Shown here one piece after another: positions 1 to 10,688 of a DNA stretch of 64,000 bases. Under the pieces are notes generated by a model that saw only the letters and a list, made by a program, of their open reading frames with translations, did not search any database and was not told where the DNA came from. A program made the position numbers and the translations under genes. Source of the stretch: Amblyomma americanum (Eukaryota > Arthropoda > Arachnida > Ixodida > Ixodidae). The first letter of the stretch is position 1, and every line of letters begins with the position of its first letter. The stretch is taken from assembly GCF_052857255.1 (NCBI RefSeq), contig NC_135500.1, positions 53,035,272-53,099,271 of the forward strand, given 5' to 3'.

Positions 1-538
1 AATTCCTAATATACTAAACACATACCTAAAGGATAACATTCATATTCTTGATCTTAAGCCACATGAACTGAAATATTTATTCCTGTAATGTTACCTTTGT
101 GTGTCCTATATATTTTTTACTTATACTTAAGCTTTGCCTAATTCAGTTGTCATGAATGCATACATTTGTGAATGCTTTCTTTGTTATGAACTATCAAACA
201 ATGTCGCCTTTATGTTGCTGTATTACATTTGTGCGCTCATTTTTACCATTACATTTTTCTTAGATATTAGTATCTAATCTTCCTCCCACTTAGAAGCTTG
301 TATTCGCTTTTTGTACGAGCAGTACATCCCATACTTTATTATGTATTATTATGTTTTTCATGTACGAGTAGTGCATTCTGTACCTTATTATGTATTATTA
401 TGTCTTTCTTCGATGAAAGAAAGGTCGGGTTGTCGGCGTGTACTGCTGCTGCTTTGTAGGGGACGAGGACTTGTCAAGCTGCTATCGCAGCTTTTTGCCT
501 CGCCTCCCCCATCTTTGATGGAAATAAATGGAATATAA
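1..538. other. AT-rich flank, no gene recognised
   Basis: No convincing coding region or transposon motif is visible here. There is an imperfect direct repeat with a 49-bp period: the unit beginning TGTACGAGCAGT at 312 recurs as TGTACGAGTAGT at 361, each followed by a run of TTATTATG-type sequence. The stretch ends where homology to the gypsy B integrase starts, so 538/539 is the truncation point of gypsy A. Confidence 0.6.
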
Positions 539-736
539 ATGAGCACATCGGGGGCACCGTGTCTCAGAAGAACGCACTCCAGGAAAAATTTGGCGATTTC
601 TGCTCTTGTTCCGTTCGGTAGGGCTTCTGCCTCGGCGTAGCAGGTTATGTAGTTGGTCGCTATGATGATGCACTTATTTCCAGACGTTGTCTTTAGAAAA
701 GAGCCAAGCAAGTTCATGCCGATCTGTTGAAAGAGC
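539..736 (-). pseudogene. Integrase core fragment of gypsy A
   Basis: The minus strand encodes residues such as QQIGMNLLGSFLKTTSGNK followed by a block ending LLRHGAPDV. This aligns with the intact integrase of gypsy B, which reads QQIGMDLLGPFPTSTSGNK. The first catalytic aspartate (MDLLGP in gypsy B) is Asn here, so the fragment would be inactive even if expressed. It ends at the Penelope-like insertion on one side and at the element's truncation on the other. It is a relic, not a gene. Confidence 0.85.
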
Positions 737-916
737 GCAGAAAGTTGGGCTAGTTGGTTGAAATGCATACTGAAGAAGTTGGCGCGGAAAAACGAGGACA
801 AGCGAGACAAACAAAGACGAGCGCTACTCACAACTGAAGGTTTATTCCAGACAATGCTCGAATAAATAGTGAAACCAACAAGAACAAAAACAAACAAACG
901 TCATGAACACCACAAG

Positions 917-1573
917 TTACCTCGTGAATCCCAATGATTTGGTTAGGAACAGATACTCCCTATCAGACAAGCGGACGGAAGTCTTACTAATGCACTTATC
1001 GCCACTGATGCGCATATGAAAAGCTTCCATGAGCTCCCGCGTGAGTTGCTCCCTGTGCCTGAATAGGATGGTCGTTTTTTCGAAAAGCGGTTTACACTGG
1101 ATTTTCTTTTCCTTGTCGTTTGTAATGCACGTGCGGCAATGTTTAGGGAGGTTATCAAGAGAATCTCCCCCGAGCAATCTTCGGTGTTCTCCTAATCTCT
1201 CGTTGACGCATCGTCCAGTTTGGCCGATGTATAGTGCGCCACACGACAACGGCAATCTGTACACAACCCCCCTGGCACAGGTAACGAACGGGGCTTTGTG
1301 TTTGATGCTGCATTCAATTCTTGTTCTTGTTTTTCGTACCGTTCTTTCGCCTCCTTCTTCCATCCGTTTGTGCACCTGTGAACAGATTGCTCCCAACTTC
1401 CGAGGGGCGGAAAACACAATCGGAATTTGATAACGCCTGGCAAAATTTTTCAGTCCATGCGCCAATCTCTGCACATATGGTATGACTGCAAAATTTTTTT
1501 GACGCTCTGTTTCCCGGAGTTTAGGTCGCGACCCATCCTTGACCCACCTTACCGATCTTCCACAAGCTTCCAC
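917..1573 (-). pseudogene. PLE C-terminal region: RT tail plus GIY-YIG endonuclease
   Basis: This 218-codon open frame begins in the conserved region after the PLE reverse transcriptase (VIPYVQRLAHGLKNFARRY, then VVFSAPRKLG). It continues into a GIY-YIG nuclease domain, visible as VVYRLPLSCGALYIGQTGR followed by VNERLGEHRR. GIY-YIG endonuclease is the hallmark of Penelope-like retroelements, where it nicks target DNA for reverse transcription. Downstream are the Cys/His residues KHCRTC. The RT core is absent, so this is a 5'-truncated copy. The first Met at 1573 lies almost at the head-to-head junction and is probably not a native start. Confidence 0.85.
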
Positions 1574-1598
1574 AATTATATGCTGAGGGTACCCAAGG

Positions 1599-2046
1599 GA
1601 CGATGCGTCAACGAGAGATTAGGAGAACACCGAAGATTGCTCGGGGGAGATTCTCTTGATAACCTCCCTAAACATTGCCGCACGTGCATTACAAACGACA
1701 AGGAAAAGAAAATCCAGTGTAAACCGCTTTTCGAAAAAACGACCATCCTATTCAGGCACAGGGAGCAACTCACGCGGGAGCTCATGGAAGCTTTTCATAT
1801 GCGCATCAGTGGAGATAAGTGCATTAGTCAGACTTCCGTCCGCTTGTCTGATAGGGAGTATCTGATCCTAACCAAATCATTGGGATTCACGGGGTAACTT
1901 GTGGTGTTCATGACGTTTGTTTGTTTTTGTTCTTGTTGGTTTCACTATTTATTCGAGCATTGTCTGGAATAAACCTTCAGTTGTGAGTAGCGCTCGTCTT
2001 TGTTTGTCTCGCTTGTCCTCGTTTTTCCGCGCCAACTTCTTCAGTA
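1599..2046 (+). repeat. Second (inverted) arm of the PLE pair
   Basis: This 448-bp block is a near-perfect inverted copy of 768-1216. It encodes the same nuclease C-terminus on the plus strand (from VNERLGEHRRLLGG to LGFTG then stop at 1897), followed by the same 3' UTR. Only scattered differences separate the arms, for example TGGAGATAAGTGC here against the complement of GCACTTATCGCCA on the other side. The high identity implies that both arms were made in one insertion event or from one recent parent. Confidence 0.9.
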
Positions 2047-2058
2047 TGTTGAAAGAGC

Positions 2059-2860
2059 CTTGAGGGACGTTCAATGTGGTTCAGGAATCCTGCTGAACGT
2101 GTGGGAGGGGTCTTTCGTCGCTGATAATCTCAGCAGGTTTTCACATAATGTGTGACCTCGGCACACTCGGGGCCAGTAAAAGTTGTCTTGAATGCGGCGG
2201 AGGTCGAGAGTAAACCCGAGATGTCCAGCTGTCGGTTCGTCGTGTGAAGCGTGTAGAAATTCCTCGCATAGTCAAGCAGGTACAACAAGGAGGCAGGTCG
2301 TTTTGCTCGCTGCAAATTTCTTCACAAGGACATCATTCTGTACACAGAAGGCAGACAGTTCTTGCTTGAATGAAGCGGGGGGTGAAGAAACCTTGCCTTC
2401 CAGGTACTCGATGATCCGTTTTAGGTCCAGCTCTGAGCGTTGCTGCTGAGCAAAAGAGCTGGGGCTGATGGGTCCCAGGAAGGCGTCCTCATCGTCATCC
2501 GGCGGCAGTGTATCTACAGGGGCTCGTGAGAGGCAATTGGGGTCAGAGTGCTTGCGTCCGGATATGCAAACGACGTTGATGTCAAACTCCTGGACACGCA
2601 GACTCCATCGAGCGAGGCGGCCAGAGGGTTCCTTCAAATTGGCGAGCCAGCACAGCGCGTGGTGATCGCTGACCACCAAGAACGGTCGTCTCTACAGGTA
2701 GGGGCGGAATTTAGACGTAACCCAGATGATGGCAAGGGACTCATTCTCAGTTGTCGAATAGCTATCCTCGCCCTTGGAACGGTAACGGCTAGCGTATGCG
2801 ATGCCTTTCTCCAGCCCGTCGCTTTTTGAACGAGGACGGCGCCTAGGCCCATGCTGCTTC
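2059..2860 (-). pseudogene. Gypsy A RNase H C-terminus and integrase linker, decayed
   Basis: The minus strand gives the RNase H end (VVSDHHALCWLANLKEPSGR, then LARWSLRVQEFDI) and the spacer before the integrase zinc finger (PDDDEDAFLGPISPSSFAQQ). These match the gypsy B polyprotein closely. A separate frame at 2634-2852 covers earlier RNase H sequence (MGLGAVLVQK). Several frame changes break the region, and the integrase zinc-binding domain immediately next to the PLE is only partly kept. It belonged to a single pol polyprotein before decay. Confidence 0.85.
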
Positions 2861-2939
2861 GGCGCTATGAAGTTCAATATCGGCGGTTTCATCAAAATGC
2901 GCGAGGATCGGTGGGGACTGTAAACGACGCTGAAGTTCC

Positions 2940-4353
2940 TCAAAGGCTTCTGCTTGCGGCACTTCCCATTCTGAACGGCACGTCTGTCTTCGTCAGTTGG
3001 GTCTGGGGCTCTGCGATGCGCCAAAAGTTTTTCACACATCGTCGGTAATTTGCGTTCAGTCCGAGGAATCTGCGCACTGCATTCTTATCGGCCGGCGGTG
3101 GAAACTGTTCAATAGCAGCGGTTTTCTGCGGGTCTGGGCGTACTGCCTCATTGCCAACGATGTGGCCTAGAAACAGCTGCTCTTCGCAGGCAAAGTGGCA
3201 CATCTCTGCTTTCAAGATTAGGCCAGATAACTAGATGGCGTCTAGTGCTGTTCGAAGTCTTTTGAGGTGCTCTTCAATGTTCGAGGCGAAGAGAACGATT
3301 TCATCTAAATATACTAGACAAATTTGCCATTTCAGGCCTGCCAGCACTGTATCCATTAATCGCTGAAACGTCGCTGGTGCGGAACAGAGACCAAATGGCA
3401 TCACCTTGAACTCAAAAGAGCGCATCCGATGTGAAGAATGCTGTCTTACCGCGATCTCTTTCGTCGACCTCAATTTTCCAGTAGCCGCTCTTGAGGTCCA
3501 TCGATGAGAAATACTTAGCGTTGTAGACCCGGTCCAGTGTGTCATCGAAGTGGTGGGAGGGGGGGGGGGGGGGGTAGACGTCCTTTTTTGTTATGTTGTT
3601 CAAGAGGCGGTAATCCAAGTCAAATCGAAGTGCGCCGTCTTTCTTTCTCACTAGAACAACCGGTGTCGTCCTTGGGCTGTTTGAAGGATGGATGACGTCG
3701 TCGCGAAGCATTTCTTCGACTTGGTTCCGGATGGCTTGTCGTTCTCGCAGTGACACACGGTAGGGGCTTCGACGGAGAGGTCGGTCGTGTTGGTCAGTCA
3801 TACTGCGATGCTTGGGAATTGGCGTTTGTCGGACCTTCGGCGATGACAAAGAACACTCGCTGTAGCTTCGAAGCAGATTGTGGAATTGGTTTTGTCTGTT
3901 CCTGGGCAGGGCTGGGTAGACGTCGAAAGTGGGCGAGTTCTTTTGGTCAAGCAGATCTTCAGCGGATGGATCGGAGAGGGCGAAGGAGCGTCGTACGTCG
4001 GATATTTCGTCGAAGGAAGCAATCGTCGATCCGCTGTTAATGTGCCGGTATTCGTCGCTGAAGTTAGTGAGCAGTACTTCGGCCTGGCTTTTGGGAAAAT
4101 GTACGATGCCTCTTGCGATGCTGATTCCTAGGTCTAGAATCAACTGCTTGTTTCCCCCGATGATGGCTTCTGCGTTAATGGCTTTCGTGGCGTCTACGGT
4201 CGCGATAACGCTTGAACGGGGTGGGACGCTAACTTCTTTCTTCAGGGCACTCAATACAACGTGATTTTGCTGAGTTTTCATCGAAGGGATGGCGTCGTCC
4301 GTCCAAAATCGTGATAAGCTTAGATCGCAGGTCGATGATCGCCTGATGATCAT
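2940..4353 (-). pseudogene. Gypsy A reverse transcriptase, decayed
   Basis: Order on the minus strand: a protease-RT linker (PPRSSVIATVDATKAINAEA), RT fingers (VVLVRKKDGALRF, then FSSMDLKSGYWKIEVDE), palm (FGLCSAPATFQRLMDTVL) and the catalytic box. The box reads YLDE at about 3300 instead of the usual YLDD. The RT-RNase H connection (FLGHIVGNEAVRPDPQK) follows in another frame. A run of 18 G residues near 3558-3575 lies inside the coding region and reads as a proline stretch, with a shift against gypsy B. It is not functional. Confidence 0.9.
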
Positions 4354-4437
4354 TAATGAAATCCATGCCTAAGAGCATTTCGCGAGAGCATTGCGGTATC
4401 ACGGAAAAGGTTGCAAGATACGTATCTTTTTTTCCAG

Positions 4438-4683
4438 TTACTCGCGCTGTGCTTGTCCTGATGGCTTAATGAGGTGGCCCCCTGCGTAGCGAATTTGTGG
4501 CCCGTCCCACGCCGTTGTGACTTTTCTCAGCTGCCCAGCGAATCTTCCATTCATCACCGAGTAATCAGCGCCTGTGTCGATTAGAGCGGTAACTGTCAGG
4601 CCATCGATAGTCACTTCTGAGTCGGATGTCCTGTCTCTTACATTGCATGTCGCCCTCGGCGTCGGGTCACGGCTTCGTTGCAT
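4438..4683 (-). pseudogene. Gypsy A aspartic protease
   Basis: The minus strand encodes VTIDGLTVTALIDTGADYSV, with the retropepsin active-site motif DTGA intact. The flap-proximal region QIRYAGGHLIKPSG follows before the frame is lost. The retropepsin would cut the Gag-Pol precursor. It is notable that this otherwise dead copy keeps the catalytic Asp, while the better-preserved gypsy B has NTGA. Confidence 0.85.
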
Positions 4684-4954
4684 ATGCTATTCATGGGTTG
4701 GGCGTGTGGTCGAACCTTTTTTGGGTGGCGGCGTCGTTTTGAATGCAGTTTGCGTCGTGGTCGTAGTTGTCATTTTGTGCGGCGTCGGCGCAGCGAGTGT
4801 AGGTTCTTCATCCGGCGTAGCGGGTGCAGCGTCTTCATGGGGCGTGGTCGGTGGAGGATCTTCGGCGTTTCGCTCGCGAGCAACCTCACCTTTAGAGGCT
4901 GCTGTGTTTTGTTTCCCCTACGGGACTGGCAGACCTTCCTCGTACCACGGCTGT

Positions 4955-6234
4955 TTAGCTGCGGTGTGGCGACGCAAAGCGCGAGGTTGACGGCGATGGT
5001 GAGCGCGAAAAGCGGTTCGGCGTGTACTCCTCTCGACGCAGGTACTCGTTGATTTCCTGCGGACGTTGGCCGAAGCGTGGTTGTAGGGCGTCAACGGCAA
5101 ATTCTCGAAGACCGATACGTCGGTACGGGCAGTGACGAAGAATGTGCCCGGCCTCACCGGTCGGTTGTCGGAAGTCCTTCAGGCGTAGCATTTCCTGGGG
5201 CTTGAGGTCGGCCATAGGCTGGGCGGGCGGGGGCTGGGAGGCGGCATTGTGGAACAAGTGGCTCATTTCGGGGAGGACGTAGGGGTTGTCGTTGGGGCTG
5301 AGCAGTCCTTACTGCAGCGGCGTAGATCATGGCCTGGGGTTCTGTGGTCGTCGAGGTGCCAAGTGCCTGCTGCACTTATTCCCGTACCACATCCATCAGA
5401 GTCTCTGCTTGCGGCTGTGGGGAGGATGGCAGTAATCGGCGTAGCTCCTCTCGGACGATTTCGCGGATAACTTCCAGCAAGTTGTCGTGGGTGGTGGCCG
5501 TCATGTCCGAACGGATTGCACAGGCAGAGGAAGGGCGATTGCACTGCCGAGCTCGGACGTCGAGAGTATTCTCAATCGTGCAGGCTTCTTGCATGAATTC
5601 CTCGCCGGTTTTTGGCGGCTGGCGGACGAGGCTGCCAAAGGGTTGTTCTCTTTCTCGCTCATATCGGGGTCGGCGCGCCGAAATGGGCGCTTCGTCTTTT
5701 TGACGTAACCACGGACGGGCTCATCCTGAAGCTGGATCCTGGACTCGAGGAGTTCCCTCTTTCTTTCCTCACGACACTTGTGAATACCTTCAATCATTCC
5801 GTGTTAAATAGCTCCCATGTTGTTAGGGACGACTCGTGGTTATCATACCACGTGCTTGCGGAGCCATCCAATGAGAAAAATACGTGTCCAATTTTTGCCG
5901 CAAAACCCCACTTGTTGAATGATGCCACGCGCTCAAATTGGTTCAACCATTCTTCGGGGTATTCGCCTGAGGATCCATTGCAATTTGGCGGCAATAGCGG
6001 CTGCTGCAGTATGATCGGTGTCGACATCTTCGGCGAGGTTGCGGTGTTCGCAGCAGCGTCGTTTCGCTCTCTGGTGCGGTCCGGCAAGGTCCCAAACTCA
6101 GGCTCCTCTCCCTGGAGACGTCGGCTGGATCGCTGAGCTGCTGGCTCGTCCACGGGTGCGAAGCGCTGAGGGCTGGCGTCACGAATTGAAGGGGGCGTCC
6201 GGAACATAGAAGGAAACCCAGCACCTCCACCAGA
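4955..6234 (-). pseudogene. Gypsy A gag (matrix/capsid and nucleocapsid), frameshifted
   Basis: Gag starts just inside the 5' LTR. The first frame (6240-5794) contains the capsid-like block EYPEEWLNQFERVASFNKW and then FFSLDGSASTWYDN. A second frame (about 5797-5501) continues with ELLESRIQLQDEPVRGYV. A later frame (5266-4955) has the nucleocapsid remnant EAGHILRHCPYRR, in which the first two cysteines of the CCHC knuckle, kept in gypsy B as CLHCGEAGHILRHC, are lost. At least two frame changes separate these parts. Confidence 0.85.
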
Positions 6235-6598
6235 TGTCACGAAGTGCTGACTGATATTCGAGGAGCAGAACGACAGGGATGATGGCGTCTAAACAAAACT
6301 TTATTTCGGGCTGACTTGCACTCACAATGGACTGAATGACTCGGCGGCGGCGTAGCAATAAATATTTCGGCAGTCATCGAACAGAACGCCCGCCGCTCTC
6401 GGCCGGGCTCAAGCTGATAGTGAACCTTTTAGATAAAGTGTGCAAAGATAGTAGAACATTTTGGAACAACGTGGAATCAGTTCTGCTTGGCGGCGATCAA
6501 TCGACATCAATCTAGTCGCGTCTTGAGTCGCAACAAAACGATAAAGCGGTGTGGCGGCAGATTTGAAGAATGAACAAAGACTGCAAAGATTCGCGGCA
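6235..6598 (-). repeat. 5' LTR of gypsy A
   Basis: This 364-bp block aligns along its length with the 3' LTR of gypsy B (45192-45566). On the minus strand it begins TGCCGCGAA and ends GTGACA, so it has TG...CA ends. The adjacent gag-side sequence supplies the primer-binding site. The copies differ at many positions and by small indels, so both insertions are old. Confidence 0.85.
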
Positions 6599-6826
6599 AA
6601 AGTATCTTCACAGCATTCCGAGACTGCTTGTGCGGACACTTTCTTGTGCGCAACCGCTTGAGGGCGCGCTCGGCAATTTGGTATTCAGAAAAGTATGAAT
6701 TTTCAAGGGATTAAACTGGCATGCAAGAAACATTTATGGCTAAAAGTAAAAGCGGGAGGGAGACAAACACACATTTGCTTTGTATACTTGTAGACAGGAG
6801 CTAATGCCTAAGAGTAAAACAGAAAA
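6599..6826. other. Spacer between gypsy A and LINE A
   Basis: No motif is recognised. The left edge is set by the LTR end (CGCGGCA at 6592-6598). The right edge is the first recognisable LINE endonuclease codons. Some of this may be 5' sequence of LINE A. Confidence 0.5.
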
Positions 6827-7518
6827 ATGGTACAATGTATTGCAAGCGACATTGATGAGCTAGGAGGACAGGGAGAGATGATTATATTAGGCGACATGAA
6901 TGCCCACATAGAAGATCTGGATGGGTACACAGATTCGACAGGAAGCATGCTGCTGGATATATGTGACAGGCGTGATTTAGTTTATGCAACAGTACCGAGA
7001 AGTGTGAAATGCTCATAACATGGGAGGAAGAGAGTCTGCACTCGACGATAGATTATGAAATTAGGTCACATAGGATGTGTAATAGATTTGGTGTAATGAG
7101 CATGTAAAAACATGGTTCCAGAACTCTAGGTAGTAACCACAAGCTTATAAAGTTGAGTTCCAGAAGAGAAACCGATGTAGGACTGAAGCGAAATGAACAA
7201 TCAGAGGGGCTTTTTTACTCAGAAAAGCATTTGGAAGCAGCAGCCGAACAGATTGAGAGAGCAATTTTTGAGTATAATGAAACAGAATTCACTTATAGGA
7301 AATTGACTCCATTACTTGAGCTAGAGCTTGCTAAGGTGCGAATCAAGCCAAAAGGAGAAAGACGCAAACCCAAGAGTTGTTGGGATCAGGAGGTCAAGAA
7401 GGCCATTGAGAAACGTCAGGAAGCGTCCAGGAAACACAAATATTCCAAGAGGGGGAAACCAGAAGCGGAAGTACACAGAAAATTGGATAATTGGAAAATT
7501 GGAAAGCATCCTATTTGA
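6827..7518 (+). pseudogene. LINE A endonuclease and linker fragment
   Basis: The frame at 6827-7018 contains MIILGDMNAHIEDLDGY, the APE-type endonuclease GDxNAH block of LINEs, followed by the DICDRRDLV stretch. The frame at 7153-7518 contains the linker between endonuclease and RT (KSCWDQEVKKAIEKRQEAS). About 130 bp between them, including a stop after KCS at 7018, has lost its frame. The 5' part of the endonuclease is not recognisable. Confidence 0.7.
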
Positions 7519-7690
7519 TTAATGAGAATATTACAAGGGTGCCCAGTGGATGCCAGAGCTAAACAAAAAGGATTTAAAAGGAACCCAGATGTTCTGGAAA
7601 CATCTAAATACTATGAATAGTAAGACTAGCCTAGAGCGAAGGTTTATTGTTACAGATCAGGGTATTCGGCTTGAAGGTAATGAAGCAATG

Positions 7691-7958
7691 TTAATAATTA
7701 ATAATAATAATTTGTTTTGGGGGAAAGGAAATGGCGCAATATCTGTCTCATATCGTTGGACACCTGAACCGCGCCGTAAGGGAAGGGATAAAAGAGGGAG
7801 TGAAAGAGAGAGGTGCCGTAGTGGAGGGTCCGGCATAATTTCGGCCACCTGGAGATATTTAACGTGCACTGACATCGCACAGCACACGAGCGCCTTAGCG
7901 CTTCGCCTACATCAACACGTAGCCGCCGCGGTCGGGTTCGAACCCGGGAACTCCGGTC
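7691..7958 (-). mobile_element. tRNA-derived SINE, (TAA)n-tailed subfamily, copy 1
   Basis: The element lies on the minus strand, with its (TTA)n tail at the left end and the Pol III B box (GGGTTCGAACCC) at 7935-7946. It is flanked by the 8-bp direct repeat AAGCAATG at 7683-7690 and 7959-7966. It is 5'-truncated: the A box present in the full copy at 62109-62441 is missing. The central block, with the complement of TTTCGGCCACCTGGAGATAT, is the part shared by all SINEs in this window. I recognise it from memory as the tick Ruka-type SINE. Confidence 0.85.
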
Positions 7959-8340
7959 AAGCAATGGGACATATAGGAACAAGGATGATTGTAAAATTTA
8001 AAGTATGAAATGTTGCACATAATTTATTGAAGTAGGATAGGCCGGTTACTGCAAATGCTTCATATAGGAAAAGAGTGGGAAAGGGCAGAGAAGAAAGTTA
8101 CTATTAGCACGTCGACCTCACCAGGTGGTAGTTCGGTCGGGTTCGAACCCGGGAACTCCGGTCAAGCAATGGGACATATAGGAACAAGGATGATTGTAAA
8201 ATTTAAAGTATGAAATGTTGCACATAATTTATTGAAGTAGGATAGGCCGGTTACTGCAAATACTTCATATAGGAAAAGAGTGGGAAAGGGCAGAGAAGAA
8301 AGTTACTATTAGCACGTCGACCTCACCAGGTGGTAGTTCG
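7931..8340. repeat. 205-bp tandem duplication spanning a SINE-LINE junction
   Basis: The sequence beginning GTCGGGTTCG at 7931 restarts at 8136, a period of 205 bp. The units differ at very few positions (for example AATGCTTCAT against AATACTTCAT). Each unit holds the last 28 bp of SINE copy 1 and about 177 bp of LINE A, so the duplication happened after that SINE inserted. Confidence 0.9.
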
Positions 8341-8658
8341 GTTAAAATATTAAAGAAGGTAGGACCAAAATCCAAGCAATGGATGTGAGAACAAAATAAA
8401 AAGATTACAAAGCTGCGCAGAAGTTCTGGAAACATCTAAATACAATGAGTAGTAGGACAAGGTTAGAGCAAAGGTTTATTGTTCAGGATCAGGGTATTCG
8501 GTGTATTCGGCTAGAAGGGTATGAAGCAATGGAACACATAGGAACAAGGATGACTGTAAAATTTAAAGAAACAAAAGATGCACATAATTTATCGAACTAG
8601 GACAGACAGGTTACTGCAATTTCTTCACTTGGGCAAAGAGTGGGAAAGGGCAGAGAAG

Positions 8659-8899
8659 GAGGTTTGGTTTGGTTATGGGGGTTTAACGTCCCAAAGCGAC
8701 TATGGCTATGAGAGACACCGTAGTGAAGGGCTCCGGAAATTTCGACCATCTGGGGTTCTTTAACATGCTCTGAAATCGCAGAGTACACGGGCCTCTAGAA
8801 TTTCGCCTTGGTCGTAATTCGACCGCCGCGGCCGGGATGGAACCCGCGTCTTTCGAGCCAGCAGCCCAGCACCATAACCACTCAGCCACCGCGGTGGCA
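8659..8899 (-). mobile_element. tRNA-derived SINE, TTTGG-tailed subfamily, full length
   Basis: On the minus strand it starts with a tRNA-like head: an A-box-like GTGGCTGAGTGGTTATGG, then the B-box-like GGTTCCATCCC. The shared body follows, and it ends in GGTTT repeats (AACCAAACC on the minus strand, 8661-8672 on the plus strand). The direct repeat CAGAGAAG flanks it at 8651-8658 and 8900-8907. It interrupts the LINE A linker, which resumes after the duplication with AGAAGGTTTCCAGTAGCACG. Confidence 0.88.
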
Positions 8900-9229
8900 C
8901 AGAGAAGAGAAGAAGGTTTCCAGTAGCACGTTGACAGACACCAGGTGGTATTCCGGTTATGTTAATAAAGAAGCTAGGACCGAAATCCAAGCAAACATCA
9001 ATAGAGGTAGCGAACAAAGTGATAGTGGATGACAAAGCCCAAGATCGATGGCGATTATGTAGAATGAACATGATATATTAGGGAAAGGAGGAATAAGCTG
9101 ACATATGCAACTACCATGCCACATCAGTGACGTATGTGGTTTACAGGGTGGTGATGCAGATTAGAAAGTACAGACTAGAGGCTTGAGTGGAGAATGAGGC
9201 AGTGCTAGGGAAGCTACAAAATGGGTTCC

Positions 9230-10688
9230 AGAAACACAGGCGAGACGACAATCTGGTTTCATTGACGCAGTGTTTAGAAATTGTTGAAAAGGAACACAAG
9301 CCCCTTTGACTAGCATTTCTGGATATCAGGGCAGCCTATGACAGCCTTATTCGAGAGGCTTTGCGGGATATACTGGGCACAGTGGATGTGGAACATAGAG
9401 TAATTATTCTTTTAAAAGATTTGTATAAAGATAGCAGAGTGCTTATAACATAGGAAAAGAATGTATCAAGACATGTAGACATACAGCGGGGGCTGAGGCA
9501 AGGATGTCCTTTGTTTTCTTTGTTGTTCATGTTGTGCCTGCAAAGGTTAGAGACCAAACTAGAGATGAGCGGACTAAGCTTCAACCTTTTTTCTTTCAAG
9601 CAAGGAGAATGTATTTAACAGTCATTGCCGGGACTAATCTACGCGGATGATATGGTGTTAATGGCTGACGACAAGGATGATTTGCAGAAGTTGATAGACA
9701 TCTGTGGTGCAGAGAGATAGAGAGAAATTAGGTTTCAAATTTAGAGCAGAAAACTCTGCACTCATGATATTTAATGGTGACGGCGGCGAGCATACAATTC
9801 AGGAGCTCACGCTAGGAGTAGATGAGTACAAGTATCTTGGGGCGTGGATAAATAATGGTGCTGAATATCTGGCAGAGCATGAAAAATATCTGATGAATAA
9901 AGCTAGTAGGAACACAGCTGTCATAAAAAATAGCTTGGGCACTGCGGAATTACAATGGGTACGAATTGATAACAGGGATTTGGGAAGGGGGGATGGCTCC
10001 TAGTCTGACTTGCGGCAATGTCGTCCTGTGCATGAGAAATAATGTTCAAGCAAGGTTAGAAATCAAACAACGCGGAGTAAGGAGGCTAGCTTGGGGAGCA
10101 CATGGAAATACACCAAATCAGGGGGTACAGGGTGATATGGGATGGGTGTCGTTCGAGAGCAGAGAAGATAGCAGTAAGGTAGCATTTGAGGAGTGATTGA
10201 GAAAAATGGGGGAAAAGCAGTGGGCTAGGAAAGATTTCAGATACATGTATATAAGGAATGTTGATACGAAATTGAGAAAGTGAACTAGGAAACTGACAAG
10301 CAAATATCTGGACAGCAGTAGGGGCGGGGGGCAATTATCGGTTAAGAAAAAGGTTAAAGAAACAGAGACGGCTCTGTGGAAAACCGGGATCCTGAAGAAA
10401 TCAGCACTGGGAACATACATGAATTTTAAGCAGGAAATTGCCAAGGAAAGTTTTTGTGATAATTGTAGGGGAAGCTCTTTGTTGTTTGAGGCCTGGACGG
10501 GAGTTTTGCGAACTAAGATATATAGAGTCAGGTACCACGAGATAGACGCGTTGTGCGTTGCGTGCAGCGAGGAGGAGGAAACGGCTGAACACTTGATACT
10601 TTCTGTAAAGAGCTTCACCCTACAGTGGAAAGCAGCCGGACTGATTTATCCAAGGCATTGGGGTTTAACGACAGTGAAGGAAAAGTAG
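9230..10688 (+). pseudogene. LINE A reverse transcriptase and C-terminus, decayed
   Basis: Pieces of RT occur in order but in several frames: AFLDIRAAYDSL (about 9325), GLRQGCPLFSLLFMLCL (about 9490), LIYADDMVLMADD with the YADD catalytic box (about 9630), LGVDEYKYLGAWINNG (about 9810) and RLAWGAHGNTPNQGVQGDMG (about 10090). The C-terminal CVACSEEEETAEHLILS near 10560 is the Cys/His motif typical of the end of many LINE ORF2 proteins. At least five frame changes or stops separate the pieces. Confidence 0.85.

Larger units (their letters stand above)
737..2046. mobile_element. Penelope-like element (PLE), 5'-truncated inverted pair
   Basis: A 1.3-kb insertion splits the gypsy A integrase. It is flanked by the 12-bp direct repeat TGTTGAAAGAGC at 725-736 and 2047-2058, a target-site duplication. 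It consists of two 5'-truncated PLE copies joined head to head. The minus-strand copy (about 1575 down to 768) carries the RT tail and the GIY-YIG nuclease, and the plus-strand copy (1599-2046) carries only the end of the nuclease. Both outer ends are the element's 3' end, including an AATAAA-type signal and the tip GAAGAAGTTGGCGCGGAAAA. About 30 bp of extra sequence (737-767) lies between the left duplication and the left tip. Complex partial copies like this are known for Penelope elements. Confidence 0.85.
539..6598 (-). mobile_element. Ty3/gypsy LTR retrotransposon, copy A (3'-truncated, decayed)
   Basis: Read on the minus strand the order is 5' LTR (6598-6235), gag, protease, reverse transcriptase, RNase H, integrase, which is the Ty3/gypsy order. 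Every domain matches the gypsy B copy at 45192-50304, so the two belong to one family. The integrase is cut by a Penelope-like element at 737-2046. The 3' part of integrase and the 3' LTR are missing: homology with gypsy B stops abruptly at 539. All coding parts carry frameshifts or stops, so the copy is dead. The base just inside the LTR gives a primer-binding site starting TGGTGGAGGTGCTGGG on the minus strand. Confidence 0.9.

Noticed and set aside
312..409. Tandem 49-bp repeat as a CRISPR-like array
   Set aside because: Only two imperfect copies without spacer structure in a eukaryotic context.
1029..1430. 133-codon plus-strand frame opposite the GIY-YIG sequence
   Set aside because: It is antisense to the clear PLE nuclease frame and has no motif of its own.
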